A stretch of DNA of 63,466 bases. It comes from Planctomycetota bacterium (GTDB lineage Bacteria; Planctomycetota; SZUA-567). The position numbers and the translations under genes are program-made. The DNA lies in contig JAGUZQ010000079.1 in assembly GCA_020060765.1 (NCBI GenBank), positions 1 through 63,466 of the forward strand, written 5' to 3'. Shown here one piece after another: positions 23,846-32,429 of the stretch (the first letter of the stretch is position 1; every line of letters begins with the position of its first letter). The notes beneath the pieces are model-generated. The model ran no database searches. It saw only the letters and a program-made list of their open reading frames with translations, and had not been told where the DNA came from.

Positions 23846-25054
23846 GTGTCTGATAAAAAATACGAAGTTGACGTGACGATCCTGATGCCTTGTCTCAACG
23901 AAGCGTCGTCGCTGGGGCTTTGTCTGGAGACGGCGCGCGAGGCGTTGCACAGGCTGGCTGAAAAAAATCTGACCGGCGAAATACTTATCTCCGACAACGG
24001 CAGCACCGACGGCAGCCAGGAAATCGCGCGCGACGGTGGGGCGCGGGTGACGCAGTGTCCCGCGCGCGGTTATGGCAATGCTCTCATGCACGGCTGCCGG
24101 GAAGCCAGGGGTAAGTTCATCGTCATGGGCGACGCCGACGCGTCGTACGATTTCCGCGAAGCGGTGCCGATGATCGACCGGTTGCGGGAAGGTTACGAGC
24201 TTTGCATGGGCAACCGCTTTGCCGGCGGAATCGAACCTGGCGCGATGCCCTGGAAAAACCGGTATATCGGCAATCCCGTGCTGTCGGGCATTCTTAATCT
24301 TTTTTACCGTTCCGGCCTGGGCGACGCGCATTGCGGGTTGCGGGCGTTCACGCGCGCGTTTTTCGACCGGATGCACCTGACCTCGACCGGAATGGAATTC
24401 GCCAGCGAAATGGTGGTCAAGGCCGCTCTACGTAACACCCGCCGCACCGAGGTTCCCATTACCCTGCACAAGGATAAGCGCAATCGCCCGCCGCATCTGC
24501 AACCGTGGCGCGACGGCTGGCGTCACTTGCGTTTCCTGCTGCTGCTCAGCCCGCTTTGGCTGTACATCATTCCCGGTGTGCTTATGGTCGTCTTCAGTCT
24601 GGCGATTTTCACCGCCCTGCTGCTGACTCCTCCGGGCGAGGTTTTCCGGATCGGCCCCATCTGGTTCGGCGACCACTGGGTGATACTGGCGGGCGGGATT
24701 TTGGGCGCTGGCTACAGCGCACTGATTTTGGGGGCGTTCACTTTTTTCTATTCTCTTTGGCGGCATTACCGGGTGATGACCAGGTTCCGCCTGCGTGTCG
24801 CGCAATCCCTGACGGTTGAAAACGCCCTGGCGCTGGGTTTTCTGTTCTGCCTCATCGGCGTGTTGTTTCTCGTCAACGTGGTTGTCACCTGGACCGAAGT
24901 CGACTATCACAATCTGGCCAAAATTCGCGAAATGACGGTAGCCACCGCATTTTTCGCCATGGGTTTGAAGACCGCTTTCTGGGGCTTCCTGTTTTCGTTT
25001 GTCTGCGATCAGGCGGAACTTCCCGGAGTCGAGGAATCTCCGGAGGGTGTATGA
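23846..25054 (+). CDS. Glycosyltransferase family 2 with C-terminal membrane domain
   Basis: The GT-A domain (about 1-240) has VTILMPCLNEASSLGLCLE, DNGSTDGSQEIA, VMGDADASYDF with the DXD-type metal motif, and GLGDAHCGLRAF. This resembles polyprenyl-phosphate-mannose/glucose synthases. The C-terminal 160 residues hold four predicted helices (for example WLYIIPGVLMVVFSLAIF). It begins with GTG directly after the stop of the GT-C gene, with GGAGG upstream. Inferred role: making a lipid-linked sugar donor for the GT-C enzyme. Confidence 0.9.
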   Translation: MSDKKYEVDVTILMPCLNEASSLGLCLETAREALHRLAEKNLTGEILISDNGSTDGSQEIARDGGARVTQCPARGYGNALMHGCREARGKFIVMGDADASYDFREAVPMIDRLREGYELCMGNRFAGGIEPGAMPWKNRYIGNPVLSGILNLFYRSGLGDAHCGLRAFTRAFFDRMHLTSTGMEFASEMVVKAALRNTRRTEVPITLHKDKRNRPPHLQPWRDGWRHLRFLLLLSPLWLYIIPGVLMVVFSLAIFTALLLTPPGEVFRIGPIWFGDHWVILAGGILGAGYSALILGAFTFFYSLWRHYRVMTRFRLRVAQSLTVENALALGFLFCLIGVLFLVNVVVTWTEVDYHNLAKIREMTVATAFFAMGLKTAFWGFLFSFVCDQAELPGVEESPEGV

Positions 25055-25067
25055 ACTGGAATCCGAC

Positions 25068-26012
25068 ATGGGCGTAACAGTCGTCATTGCCGCCAAGGGC
25101 GCGGAAAAATATCTGCCTGATTGTCTGGTCGGCATCGACAAGCAGACTGTCAGACCCGAAGCCGTCATCATAGCCGACGATGGGCTTGCTCCCGACGTTC
25201 TGGAGAAGATCGGGCAGATTCAGGTCTCCTATGAATTGACCATAGTAAGTAACGCCGGGGCAGGGCCGTCCGACGCCAGAAACCTGGGCGTGGAAAAAGC
25301 CGCCACCGAATACGTCGCCTTTATCGACGCTGACTGCCTGCCGGAAACCGATTGGCTGGAGAAACTGCTGGCTGTCATGCAGGCTCGGCCTGATGCGGCG
25401 GCCTGCGGCGGGATGCAGAAACTGCCGGACGACGCCACGCCGTTCGAGCGCCGGGTTGCCGGATTCATGCAGCGGGTCGGTTTTCTGACCGATTATATCA
25501 AAGGTCGGCAGGAGGTCGAAGCGATCGAAACTGATCATAACGCTTCCTGTAATGTGATATATCGGCGCGAAACGTTAGTACAGGTCGGCGGGTTCAGGAA
25601 GGGACTGTGGCCGGGCGAGGATGTCGAGCTTGACTATCGCTTGAAACAGGCTGGCAACAAGCTGCTCTATACCGACCGTTCGGTCGTGCGCCATCACCGC
25701 CCCGAATCGTTCAAATCTTTTTTGAAAATGATGTGGCGCTACGGCAAGGTGCAGGGGCAACTGGTGCGCGAATACGGCGTCTTTCGCCTGATTCAGAAAT
25801 TGCCGTTTCTGCTGACCGGTCTGGCGTTGGTGGTGGTGGCTCTGCTTGCATTATTATTTGCCGTTCAGGTCTGCGCGGTCATCTTTTCGGTTGCGCTCGT
25901 AGTGCTGGGCGTGATACTTATGGTCAGCGGCGGCGCGAGGCTGCTGGTAGCCGGAGGAGCGGCCTGGTATCTCGCTTTCTGGCCGGGTCTGCTCAAGGGG
26001 CTGGAGAAATAA
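25068..26012 (+). CDS. Glycosyltransferase family 2 protein
   Basis: The GT-A domain has VTVVIAAKGAEKYLPDCLVGI, SDARNLGVEKAATEYVAFIDADCLP with the DXD motif, NASCNVIYRRETLVQVGGF and GEDVELDYRLKQAG, with two C-terminal membrane helices (about 245-310). The 314 residues are counted from the ATG at 25068; a GTG at 25047 has CGGAGG too close, and 25068 has a weak GGA. The short gap from the previous gene indicates one operon. The acceptor sugar is unknown. Confidence 0.88.
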   Translation: MGVTVVIAAKGAEKYLPDCLVGIDKQTVRPEAVIIADDGLAPDVLEKIGQIQVSYELTIVSNAGAGPSDARNLGVEKAATEYVAFIDADCLPETDWLEKLLAVMQARPDAAACGGMQKLPDDATPFERRVAGFMQRVGFLTDYIKGRQEVEAIETDHNASCNVIYRRETLVQVGGFRKGLWPGEDVELDYRLKQAGNKLLYTDRSVVRHHRPESFKSFLKMMWRYGKVQGQLVREYGVFRLIQKLPFLLTGLALVVVALLALLFAVQVCAVIFSVALVVLGVILMVSGGARLLVAGGAAWYLAFWPGLLKGLEK

Positions 26013-26023
26013 GGAAACAGTCG

Positions 26024-27559
26024 ATGAATCCGAAAATACTTTTTATCAACCCCCCGTTTTACCGTTTCATGGGCGAAATGTACGACGCCTTTCCCCCCGG
26101 TTGCTGCTACGCCGCGGCCACGCTGGAGGAGGCAGGCTTTACCTCGGTCATATATAACGCCGAGTACGACGGCACCAGGCGTACGCTGGTAGGCAATACC
26201 AATCACATGAACACCAAGGCGCTGATCGAGCAGCACGAGGAATACCAGCGCCGCCTGCACGACGACAACGATCCCATCTGGCAGGAAATCAAGGGGCGAC
26301 TGCGGAAATATAACCCCGATATTCTGATTATCAGCATCTTCACCCCCACCGCCACCGCCGGGACGAGAATCGCGCACATGGCCAAAGAGATGAACCCGCG
26401 CGTTATCACGATTTTCGAGGGAGCGTTCAACATCGGCCTGCGCAGCGCCTGCAATCCGGAGGAACTCGGCGACTTCGCCGTGATGGACGCGGCGCTCCGC
26501 CGGGAGCCGGATTATTCCGCCGTCGAGGTGGTGCAGCGCATCGCTTCCGGTAGCCGCGATCTGAGCGGCATTCAGGGCGTTAGCTGGAAAAATGAAAACG
26601 GCGAAATTATCCATAACGAAGACCGGCCGTTTATCGAGGATATCAACATCTTGCCTATGCCTGCTCGGCATCTGCTTGAAGACGCGGATAAGCTTACCCC
26701 GCATTCGTTTCAGTCTATTTTCGGCTCACGCGGCTGCCCCTACAAGTGCATCTTCTGCGGCTGCCATACCAGCATGGGCTATAAGGCGCGCCTGCGTTCG
26801 GCGGAAAAACTGGTCGAGGAAATCGAACTGGTGCATCGCAACTACGGCGTCAATTATTTCTTCTTCTGCGACGATATTTTCATTATCGACAAGGAGCGCG
26901 CCCGGCGTTTTTGCGAGTTGCTGATTGAAAAGAAGCTGAATATCTACTTCTCCATCCAGACCCGCGCCGAAATCTGCGACGAGGAACTGTTCCGGCTGAT
27001 AAAGAAAGCGGGCGGCCAGCATGTCGCCGTGGGCGTGGAGGTCGGCAGTCCCGAAGTCCGCAAGCTGCTCAACAAAGGCAACACGGTCGAGGATGTGCGT
27101 AAATGCGCCCAGGCAGTGCATAAGGCTGGCCTCTACCTGAACGCCTTCATCATGCTGGGTCTGCCGTGGGAAGGGGAGGAGGATATCAGAAAGACTGTCG
27201 AGCTTACCCGGGAGATAGACCCCTATATCGTGTTTCCGTACATCACTACGCCCGCGCAGGGAACCGAACTGGCAACCATCATGCAGCAGAAGAATCCGGC
27301 AGGCTACAGCGAATTCCGCGACAAGTTCTACTCCAACCTCAAAACGGATTTTTCCGAGCTTATGCCGCCGGATAAACGCGAGGAGGTGCTGGAGTGGGCG
27401 CTAGGGGAATGCAACCGGCTCAACCGCCGCAGTATGCTGAAGGACTTCTTTGTCAGACCCCGTTTCTACTGGGCGCTGGCGCACGACTTCGGCCTGTTCA
27501 AAAATCCGGGGTTTGTGTTGTCATACCTGAAAGAACTGCTGTTTGTGCATAAGAAATAA
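26024..27559 (+). CDS. B12-binding-domain radical SAM enzyme
   Basis: The N-terminal cobalamin-binding domain (about 1-150) starts KILFINPPFY and includes PPGCCYAAATLEEAGF. The radical SAM core (about 195-420) carries the CxxxCxxC cluster in SRGCPYKCIFCGCHT, where Cys, Cys and Cys bind the [4Fe-4S] and SAM. GVEVGSPEVRKLLNKG is typical of this class. Family members methylate or rearrange lipids, sugars and natural products. It is the last gene of the glycosyltransferase cluster, so modification of the cluster's glycan or lipid is a reasonable inference. The ATG is at 26024 with AAGGA upstream; the product has 511 residues. Confidence 0.9.
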   Translation: MNPKILFINPPFYRFMGEMYDAFPPGCCYAAATLEEAGFTSVIYNAEYDGTRRTLVGNTNHMNTKALIEQHEEYQRRLHDDNDPIWQEIKGRLRKYNPDILIISIFTPTATAGTRIAHMAKEMNPRVITIFEGAFNIGLRSACNPEELGDFAVMDAALRREPDYSAVEVVQRIASGSRDLSGIQGVSWKNENGEIIHNEDRPFIEDINILPMPARHLLEDADKLTPHSFQSIFGSRGCPYKCIFCGCHTSMGYKARLRSAEKLVEEIELVHRNYGVNYFFFCDDIFIIDKERARRFCELLIEKKLNIYFSIQTRAEICDEELFRLIKKAGGQHVAVGVEVGSPEVRKLLNKGNTVEDVRKCAQAVHKAGLYLNAFIMLGLPWEGEEDIRKTVELTREIDPYIVFPYITTPAQGTELATIMQQKNPAGYSEFRDKFYSNLKTDFSELMPPDKREEVLEWALGECNRLNRRSMLKDFFVRPRFYWALAHDFGLFKNPGFVLSYLKELLFVHKK

Positions 27560-27635
27560 GATGCGGGGCTGATGATAAAGCTTACGAACGCAGTCGGCTG
27601 CATTCGGCAGGAGTTTGAGCAATATTTGGCGAGAG

Positions 27636-27836
27636 TCAGGCCACTGCCGAGATAGGCAGATTCTCGCGCTGGCGGCGCACCAGATCCTTCAGCCGCAGCA
27701 ACGCCAGTTCCACCCGTGCGATCGACGCGCAGTCAGGACAATAACCGTGCGACGCCAGTTCCCCCTCCGGAACCGACTTGTCCACCCAGTCCCCGTCCTG
27801 CTTGACTCTGTGACAGACGCAGCATACCAGTACCAT
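27636..27836 (-). CDS. Small CxxC...CPxC zinc-ribbon protein (paralogue 1)
   Basis: A 66-residue protein with CCVCHRVKQDGDW near its N terminus and YCPDCA about 30 residues later, giving two CxxC-type pairs that could bind zinc. The C-terminal third is a basic helix. GGGGGA precedes the ATG at 27836. It shares the pattern CCVC-x-R-x3-DG...YCPxCA with the protein at 54533-54721, so the two are paralogues. The same motif occurs as a short domain beside signalling proteins in other bacteria; no function is known. Confidence 0.65.
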   Translation of the reverse strand: MVLVCCVCHRVKQDGDWVDKSVPEGELASHGYCPDCASIARVELALLRLKDLVRRQRENLPISAVA

Positions 27837-27922
27837 AATCTTTCCCCCGTGAAAAAGTATTCTATATATTTCAACGACAATCGGAAGAAAAATCTTCAGT
27901 TTTTTTTTACGAAAGTGTTTTT

Positions 27923-27940
27923 GGCTGGCATACTTACTGC
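27923..27940 (+). promoter_or_regulatory. Possible sigma-54 promoter upstream of thioredoxin
   Basis: TGGCATACTTACTGCT at 27925-27940 has GG and GC exactly ten bases apart. It is about 175 bases before trxA and there is a second, sigma-70-like promoter closer in. A T-rich run lies upstream. Confidence 0.4.
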
Positions 27941-28059
27941 TAAAGGTTATAACAGTATTGGCGGGTGATAAGCGGTAAATCAGCGTCGCTAGGCCATGAG
28001 ACGGATTAAGTTGTATCATGTTTAGCGAAAATTCATCCTGCTGATATCATTAAAGTGGA

Positions 28060-28088
28060 TTGTTTTGGCGAGAGTTGGCGAGTATCAT
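28060..28088 (+). promoter_or_regulatory. Sigma-70 promoter of trxA
   Basis: TTGTTT (28060-28065), a 17-base spacer and TATCAT (28083-28088). The spacer holds a direct repeat of TTGGCGAG. Confidence 0.5.
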
Positions 28089-28114
28089 ATTTCCTTTCTG
28101 GATAGGAGTTTACC

Positions 28115-28435
28115 ATGGCGGCTGGCGTAACTGAACTTACTGACAAGGAATTTGCGGCTTTCGTGGCCAAGGGTCTGGTACTGATTGATTTCTGGGCGCC
28201 GTGGTGCGGGCCGTGCCGGATGCAAGGGCCGATTCTGGAAGAGGTTGCAAAGGCGGTCGGCGACAAGGCCAAGATCGCCAAGGTCAACGTGGACGATAAT
28301 AACGAAGCTGCCGCACGGTACGGGGTGCAAAGCATTCCCAACCTGATACTGTTGAAAGACGGCGAACTGGTGCAGAATTTTGTCGGAGTACAGCAGAAAT
28401 CTGTTCTGATCGGCGCGATTGAAGCTAATGCGTGA
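28115..28435 (+). CDS. trxA: Thioredoxin
   Basis: A classical 106-residue thioredoxin, reducing protein disulfides in the cytosol. The active site is WCGPC (30-34) in IDFWAPWCGPCRMQGPI, and the cis-proline loop is SIPNLIL. A strong GGATAGGAG ribosome site and ATG fix the start. No reductase gene is present here. It is followed 50 bases later by the pseudouridine synthase, which may be separate. Confidence 0.95.
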   Translation: MAAGVTELTDKEFAAFVAKGLVLIDFWAPWCGPCRMQGPILEEVAKAVGDKAKIAKVNVDDNNEAAARYGVQSIPNLILLKDGELVQNFVGVQQKSVLIGAIEANA

Positions 28436-28485
28436 GTGTCGTTTCGGCGTCGCATTTGCGACAGTAATGAGCGAAAAGGGCGTCG

Positions 28486-29460
28486 ATGGGGCGAGTGCGG
28501 TTTATTCCCGGCAGTAAACATTCGTTTACAGTGCGGCGTTCCGTCGGCAAAAAAGAACCGGCGCAGTATGTCACCGCGCGCATGTCGATGCCTCTCAAAT
28601 GGTCGCAGGCCTTGCTGGCGACAGGTAGAATCCGCGTAAATGGCGAAGCCTGTGCGCCGGGAAACCTGGTCGATGCCAGTAGCGGGACAGTATTTGAGAT
28701 AGAAATTCCCCCGACCTGGCCTGAGTACATGCGGCCGGTGGAAATGCCGCTGGATATATTATATGAAGACAGACACCTCCTCGTCCTGAACAAGCCGGCG
28801 GGGATTGTAGTGCATCCCGCCCGGGGGCACCTCGACAACAACACGCTGCAGAACGGGGTGCTGTTTCGTTACCAGGAAGATTTGAAAAATCCGCTGGCTA
28901 CTATCGGCCCGCCGCACCGGCTGGATCTTGATACCAGCGGGGCGATAATTTATTCCCGTACAAGGGAAGCCTATGGCGGGCTTGTGCGGCAGTTTACGGA
29001 AAAATCCGTGCGTAAGGTCTACCTCGCGCTTACTGACGGTCGCGCAGATTTTGCCGAAAAGACTGTCGATCTGCCGCTGGGCAAAGACCCGGCAGACAAC
29101 AGCCGCAGCGCCGTGGTGGAAGTCGCAAACGGCGGCAAGGAAGCCAGGACGCATTTTTCCGTCGAGCAGGCCGGGGAAGACTGGAGCCTGATTCGAGCCC
29201 AGCCAGAAACCGGTCGTCCCCACCAGATCAGGGTTCACCTCGCCGCTCTCGGTTTGCCGATTCAGGGCGACAAGGACTACAACCCGCTTGACCAAAACGG
29301 CCAAACTGCAAACCGCCCGTCCAGACAGATGCTGCACGCGCGGGAGCTATGTTTTTTCCACCCCTGCACCGGTGAAAGACTCTGCCTGCACGCGCCGCTG
29401 CCGGAGGATATGCGCGCGGCTATTGCGAAATACACGGGTAGCAACGAGCTGCCCGCTTAA
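28486..29460 (+). CDS. RluA-family pseudouridine synthase
   Basis: Converts uridine to pseudouridine in rRNA or tRNA. The N terminus (about 1-75) resembles a degenerate S4 domain (WSQALLATGRIRVNGEACAPG). The catalytic domain has LYEDRHLLVLNKPAGIVVHPARG and HRLDLDTSGAIIYSRT with the catalytic Asp, plus GRPHQIRVHLAALGLPIQGDKDY. The 324 residues fit RluC/RluD-type enzymes. The exact RNA site cannot be told. Confidence 0.92.
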   Translation: MGRVRFIPGSKHSFTVRRSVGKKEPAQYVTARMSMPLKWSQALLATGRIRVNGEACAPGNLVDASSGTVFEIEIPPTWPEYMRPVEMPLDILYEDRHLLVLNKPAGIVVHPARGHLDNNTLQNGVLFRYQEDLKNPLATIGPPHRLDLDTSGAIIYSRTREAYGGLVRQFTEKSVRKVYLALTDGRADFAEKTVDLPLGKDPADNSRSAVVEVANGGKEARTHFSVEQAGEDWSLIRAQPETGRPHQIRVHLAALGLPIQGDKDYNPLDQNGQTANRPSRQMLHARELCFFHPCTGERLCLHAPLPEDMRAAIAKYTGSNELPA

Positions 29461-29525
29461 CCTGTTTTCTTTGCTCCTATCTCCTTGGTTTGTTAGTTTG
29501 CAAGATTTGCGAGAAAAACTGTTAT

Positions 29526-29575
29526 CCCTCATCCCGACCCTCTCCCCTTATAAGTGGAGAGGGGGATTTTAACGC
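29526..29575. repeat. CCCTCTCC/GGAGAGGG hairpin repeat, second copy
   Basis: About 47 of 51 bases match the copy at 68-118, including the GGGGGATTTTAA tail. It lies between the pseudouridine synthase and the Tim44/TerB gene. Confidence 0.65.
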
Positions 29576-29672
29576 GCTCACCCTGTTTATTCCCCGGAAT
29601 CGCGAAACCGCGCTTGCGTTTATTGACATGGCGGTTAAACTGTTGCGAATAGGTTATGCCGGGGAATCAAGG

Positions 29673-31712
29673 GTGAACAGTGACAAGCGCATTTATCTCA
29701 AAGCCATTCTGCTTGCGTCCTGCTTTCTGCTTGGCGTTATCGCCCTGTGCTGTCTGACCCAGAGCGAAGCCTTTGCCCGAGCCGGCGGGGGAGGGGGGTA
29801 TTCTTCCGGCGGAGGATATTCCGGCGGAGGGTCTTCGCACGACGGCGGTGACTTATACATTATCTACCTGCTGATCCGCTTGATTTTCCGCTATCCCTAC
29901 ATCGGTATTCCCGCCACGGTCGTCGCCGGATATGTCTATTATCTCACCCATATCAAGGCGCGTGATTCCTACCGTGGCCACGTAATCGAGCGCGCACGCG
30001 GGGCGCTGGATGCCAACCGCGTGGAGGAAGCCAGCTACGCCATCCGCGAGAAAGACACTAACTTCGACGAAGCGGCGTTTCTGAAACGCATCCGCACCGC
30101 CTTCACTAAAGTACAGCAGGCGTGGTGCAAGCAGGACGCCGACAAGGTGCGCGCCTTTATCTCCGACAGCATCCACGAGCGCTTTCTTCTGCAGTTTGCC
30201 GAACAGAAAGACCTCGGCTATCGCGACCAGATGGAGGAAATCAATATCCAGAACGCCATGCTGGTGCAGGCGCTGCCGGGAAAAATCTTCGACGTGGCCA
30301 ACGTCCGGGTCGTTGCCTCGGCTCTCGATTATCGCGTGTCGCTGCAGGACGGCAAGCCGCTTAACGGAAAAGGCAAGGCGCGAGAATTCGTGGAATACTG
30401 GTCTTTCATCCGCCGCAGCGGTGCACAGACCACTCCCGGCAAGCCCGGCCTGATCGAGGGGCATTGCCCCAACTGCGGCGCGGTGATTGAAAAGGAACAG
30501 GGCAGCAAGTGCCGTTACTGCGGCGCGATTCTGCGCGGCGGCGACTACGACTGGGTTTTGAGCGAAATCACGCAGGCGTGCGAATGGGTCTTCGTGATTC
30601 CCAAACAGATTCCCGGCGTGGAGGAAATGTCAGACTTAGACCCCGGTTTCACCGCCCAGCATCTGGAAGACCGCGCCTCGGTCATGTTCTGGCGTCGCGC
30701 CATGGCTGACCGCCAGGGCAGCCTGGAACCGCTGCGAAAAATCGCCGCACCGGGATTTTGCGAAAATTACGCCGAAACTCTGCGGCTGCGCACCAGGGAC
30801 GGCTATTACGGCGAGTGCATCGTCGGTTCGGTCGACACTATTGGCGTGCTCCCCGCGGCGTGCAGCCGCACCTGCGCGGAATTCGACCGCGCGTTGGTGG
30901 AGGTACGGTGGAACGGCACCCGCTTCGCCTACGGCGAGGACGGCAAGCCCCGCCGCACCCGGCAGAAGGCTGTCTCCCGCTCGCTGTTCGTGCTGGGGCG
31001 CAAGGCCGGGGTGAAAAGCGACATTACCCAATCCGTATCCTCCGCCCATTGCCCCAAGTGCGGCGCGCCTGAATCCGGCGGAGATACTCATACTTGTCAA
31101 TATTGCGGCGCGGTGCTGAACGACGGCGGCAACGACTGGGTGCTGCTGTTGGCGCCAGCCTGGGCCGACCCTGCCGCGCAGGATTTGCTGAAAGAAGTGC
31201 GCATTATGACCCAGAGCGTGGTTGTGCAGGACGCGGTGGCTGAACAGCACGGGGAAGTAACGGTAGGCGGCGCGGGGCTGTTGGCGTGGATGATTAAACT
31301 GATCCTTGCCGATGGGGTGATCGACGACCGTGAACGGGCATTACTGGAGCAGACCGCAAAGGCGCGAAAAATTCCTCTCCAGATGCTGGAAACCATGTTG
31401 GAGGCGGCGCGGGAAAACAAGCTGGAAATTCCCCAGCCACGCGATAAATCCGAGGCCAAGCAGTGGCTTACAGCTATGGTGGATGTGTCTCTCAGCGACG
31501 GCGCGATCAGCCAGGAAGAGAAAAAGCTGATGGCTGATGTGGGCAAGAAACTCGGCTTCAGCGACTACGACATCAATCTGTTAATCAAAAAACGCAATCT
31601 GGAAGTTTATAACAATGCCAAAATCGAACTAAAGCAAGCCAAAATCCGCGCGCGAAGCAAACGTTTTGAACAGGATGAGTTGAAAGCCAGAAAGAAACGT
31701 TTCGATTCGTAA
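29673..31712 (+). CDS. Membrane-anchored Tim44-like / double zinc-ribbon / TerB protein
   Basis: An unusual multidomain protein of about 679 residues. A signal anchor (about 10-28) is followed by a Gly/Ser run (AGGGGGYSSGGGYSGGG) and a second helix (about 60-95). A Tim44-like domain (about 125-240) has FTKVQQAWCKQDADKVRAFI. Zinc ribbon 1 (GHCPNCGAVI...CRYCGAIL) follows, then a second Tim44-like segment (about 330-435) and zinc ribbon 2 (HCPKCGAPES...CQYCGAVL), so the middle half is a tandem duplication. A C-terminal TerB-like helical domain (about 525-640) has LILADGVIDDRERALLEQ and DVSLSDGAISQEEKKLM with its acidic repeats. The GTG at 29673 has GGGGA at good spacing; an ATG at 29628 has none. 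Function unknown; a membrane-linked binding or stress role is possible. Confidence 0.75.
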   Translation: MNSDKRIYLKAILLASCFLLGVIALCCLTQSEAFARAGGGGGYSSGGGYSGGGSSHDGGDLYIIYLLIRLIFRYPYIGIPATVVAGYVYYLTHIKARDSYRGHVIERARGALDANRVEEASYAIREKDTNFDEAAFLKRIRTAFTKVQQAWCKQDADKVRAFISDSIHERFLLQFAEQKDLGYRDQMEEINIQNAMLVQALPGKIFDVANVRVVASALDYRVSLQDGKPLNGKGKAREFVEYWSFIRRSGAQTTPGKPGLIEGHCPNCGAVIEKEQGSKCRYCGAILRGGDYDWVLSEITQACEWVFVIPKQIPGVEEMSDLDPGFTAQHLEDRASVMFWRRAMADRQGSLEPLRKIAAPGFCENYAETLRLRTRDGYYGECIVGSVDTIGVLPAACSRTCAEFDRALVEVRWNGTRFAYGEDGKPRRTRQKAVSRSLFVLGRKAGVKSDITQSVSSAHCPKCGAPESGGDTHTCQYCGAVLNDGGNDWVLLLAPAWADPAAQDLLKEVRIMTQSVVVQDAVAEQHGEVTVGGAGLLAWMIKLILADGVIDDRERALLEQTAKARKIPLQMLETMLEAARENKLEIPQPRDKSEAKQWLTAMVDVSLSDGAISQEEKKLMADVGKKLGFSDYDINLLIKKRNLEVYNNAKIELKQAKIRARSKRFEQDELKARKKRFDS

Positions 31713-31853
31713 AGTTTCATGCGCACTTTTGCATTTACTACAACCTTTCATTACACTTCCTTATTCTATATAAATCAAACATAAACCAGTGCAAATCTTG
31801 TTAATCATTATGCTGCAGGGTATTGCGATATATCGCTGCTTTCTTGGTTTATC

Positions 31854-31869
31854 TGGCATATCGCTTGCT
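31854..31869 (+). promoter_or_regulatory. Sigma-54 (-24/-12) promoter
   Basis: TGGCATATCGCTTGCT: GG and GC ten bases apart, -12 block TTGCT perfect. A GCGATATATCGC palindrome sits just upstream at 31825-31836. It is about 95 bases before the ATG of the membrane zinc-ribbon gene and would also transcribe the ECF sigma gene. The rest of 31713-31963 shows no gene. Confidence 0.65.
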
Positions 31870-31963
31870 ATATCTAATTCGCTTAATTGATGTAAGGCCA
31901 ATAAAGGCAAAAAGATAGGTCACAACGCCTGGTGAAAGAGACAGGCGTTTGGGAGGGTTAGCC

Positions 31964-32392
31964 ATGACTGCTCGCAAGATATCGAAAATAATTCTCAGTA
32001 TTGCCGGAATCTGCCTGCTGGCAGCTTTATGGGATTCGCAGGTGGGTGTTTACAGTCATTCCGGCTGGTATCTGATCGCGGTGCTGCTGGCGGTGGGTGG
32101 CGCTCTGCCGCGCGAGACTGCGGTGGTAATGGCGCTCTCCGGTACGCTTCTGTTCATGTATTTTCTGTTTTACAATCCTGTTACTGCGCTGGGAGTAACG
32201 TTTCATCATGTCATATTCCTGCTGTTGTCCTCGGTGTTACTGTACGTTCTGGCCACTCCGGAAGAGGCGCATATCATGAAATGCCCCCATTGTTTCTGGC
32301 AGGGTCCGTCCACCAGCGTCCATTTCAGCCGCTGCCCCCGCTGCGGCCAGTCCCACCTCCGCGACGCTGACCGCATGACTCTGGTGCGATAA
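31964..32392 (+). CDS. Small membrane protein with zinc ribbon
   Basis: 142 residues. Three membrane segments (about 6-22, 34-54, 68-100) are followed by a C-terminal cytosolic or periplasmic zinc ribbon (MKCPHCFWQGPSTSVHFSRCPRCGQSHLRD) with two CPxC pairs. GGGAGGG lies six bases before the ATG at 31964. It precedes an ECF sigma gene by 37 bases and may be its regulator, though it has no recognisable anti-sigma domain. A near-consensus sigma-54 promoter lies upstream. Confidence 0.7.
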   Translation: MTARKISKIILSIAGICLLAALWDSQVGVYSHSGWYLIAVLLAVGGALPRETAVVMALSGTLLFMYFLFYNPVTALGVTFHHVIFLLLSSVLLYVLATPEEAHIMKCPHCFWQGPSTSVHFSRCPRCGQSHLRDADRMTLVR

Positions 32393-32429
32393 TCGCGATT
32401 TGACATCTTCCGGCAAATGGAGTATTGAT

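Noticed and set aside
25733..26023. N-terminal extension of the radical SAM frame
   Set aside because: The open frame begins inside the preceding GT2 gene; the ATG at 26024 has AAGGA at good spacing and begins the normal B12-binding domain.
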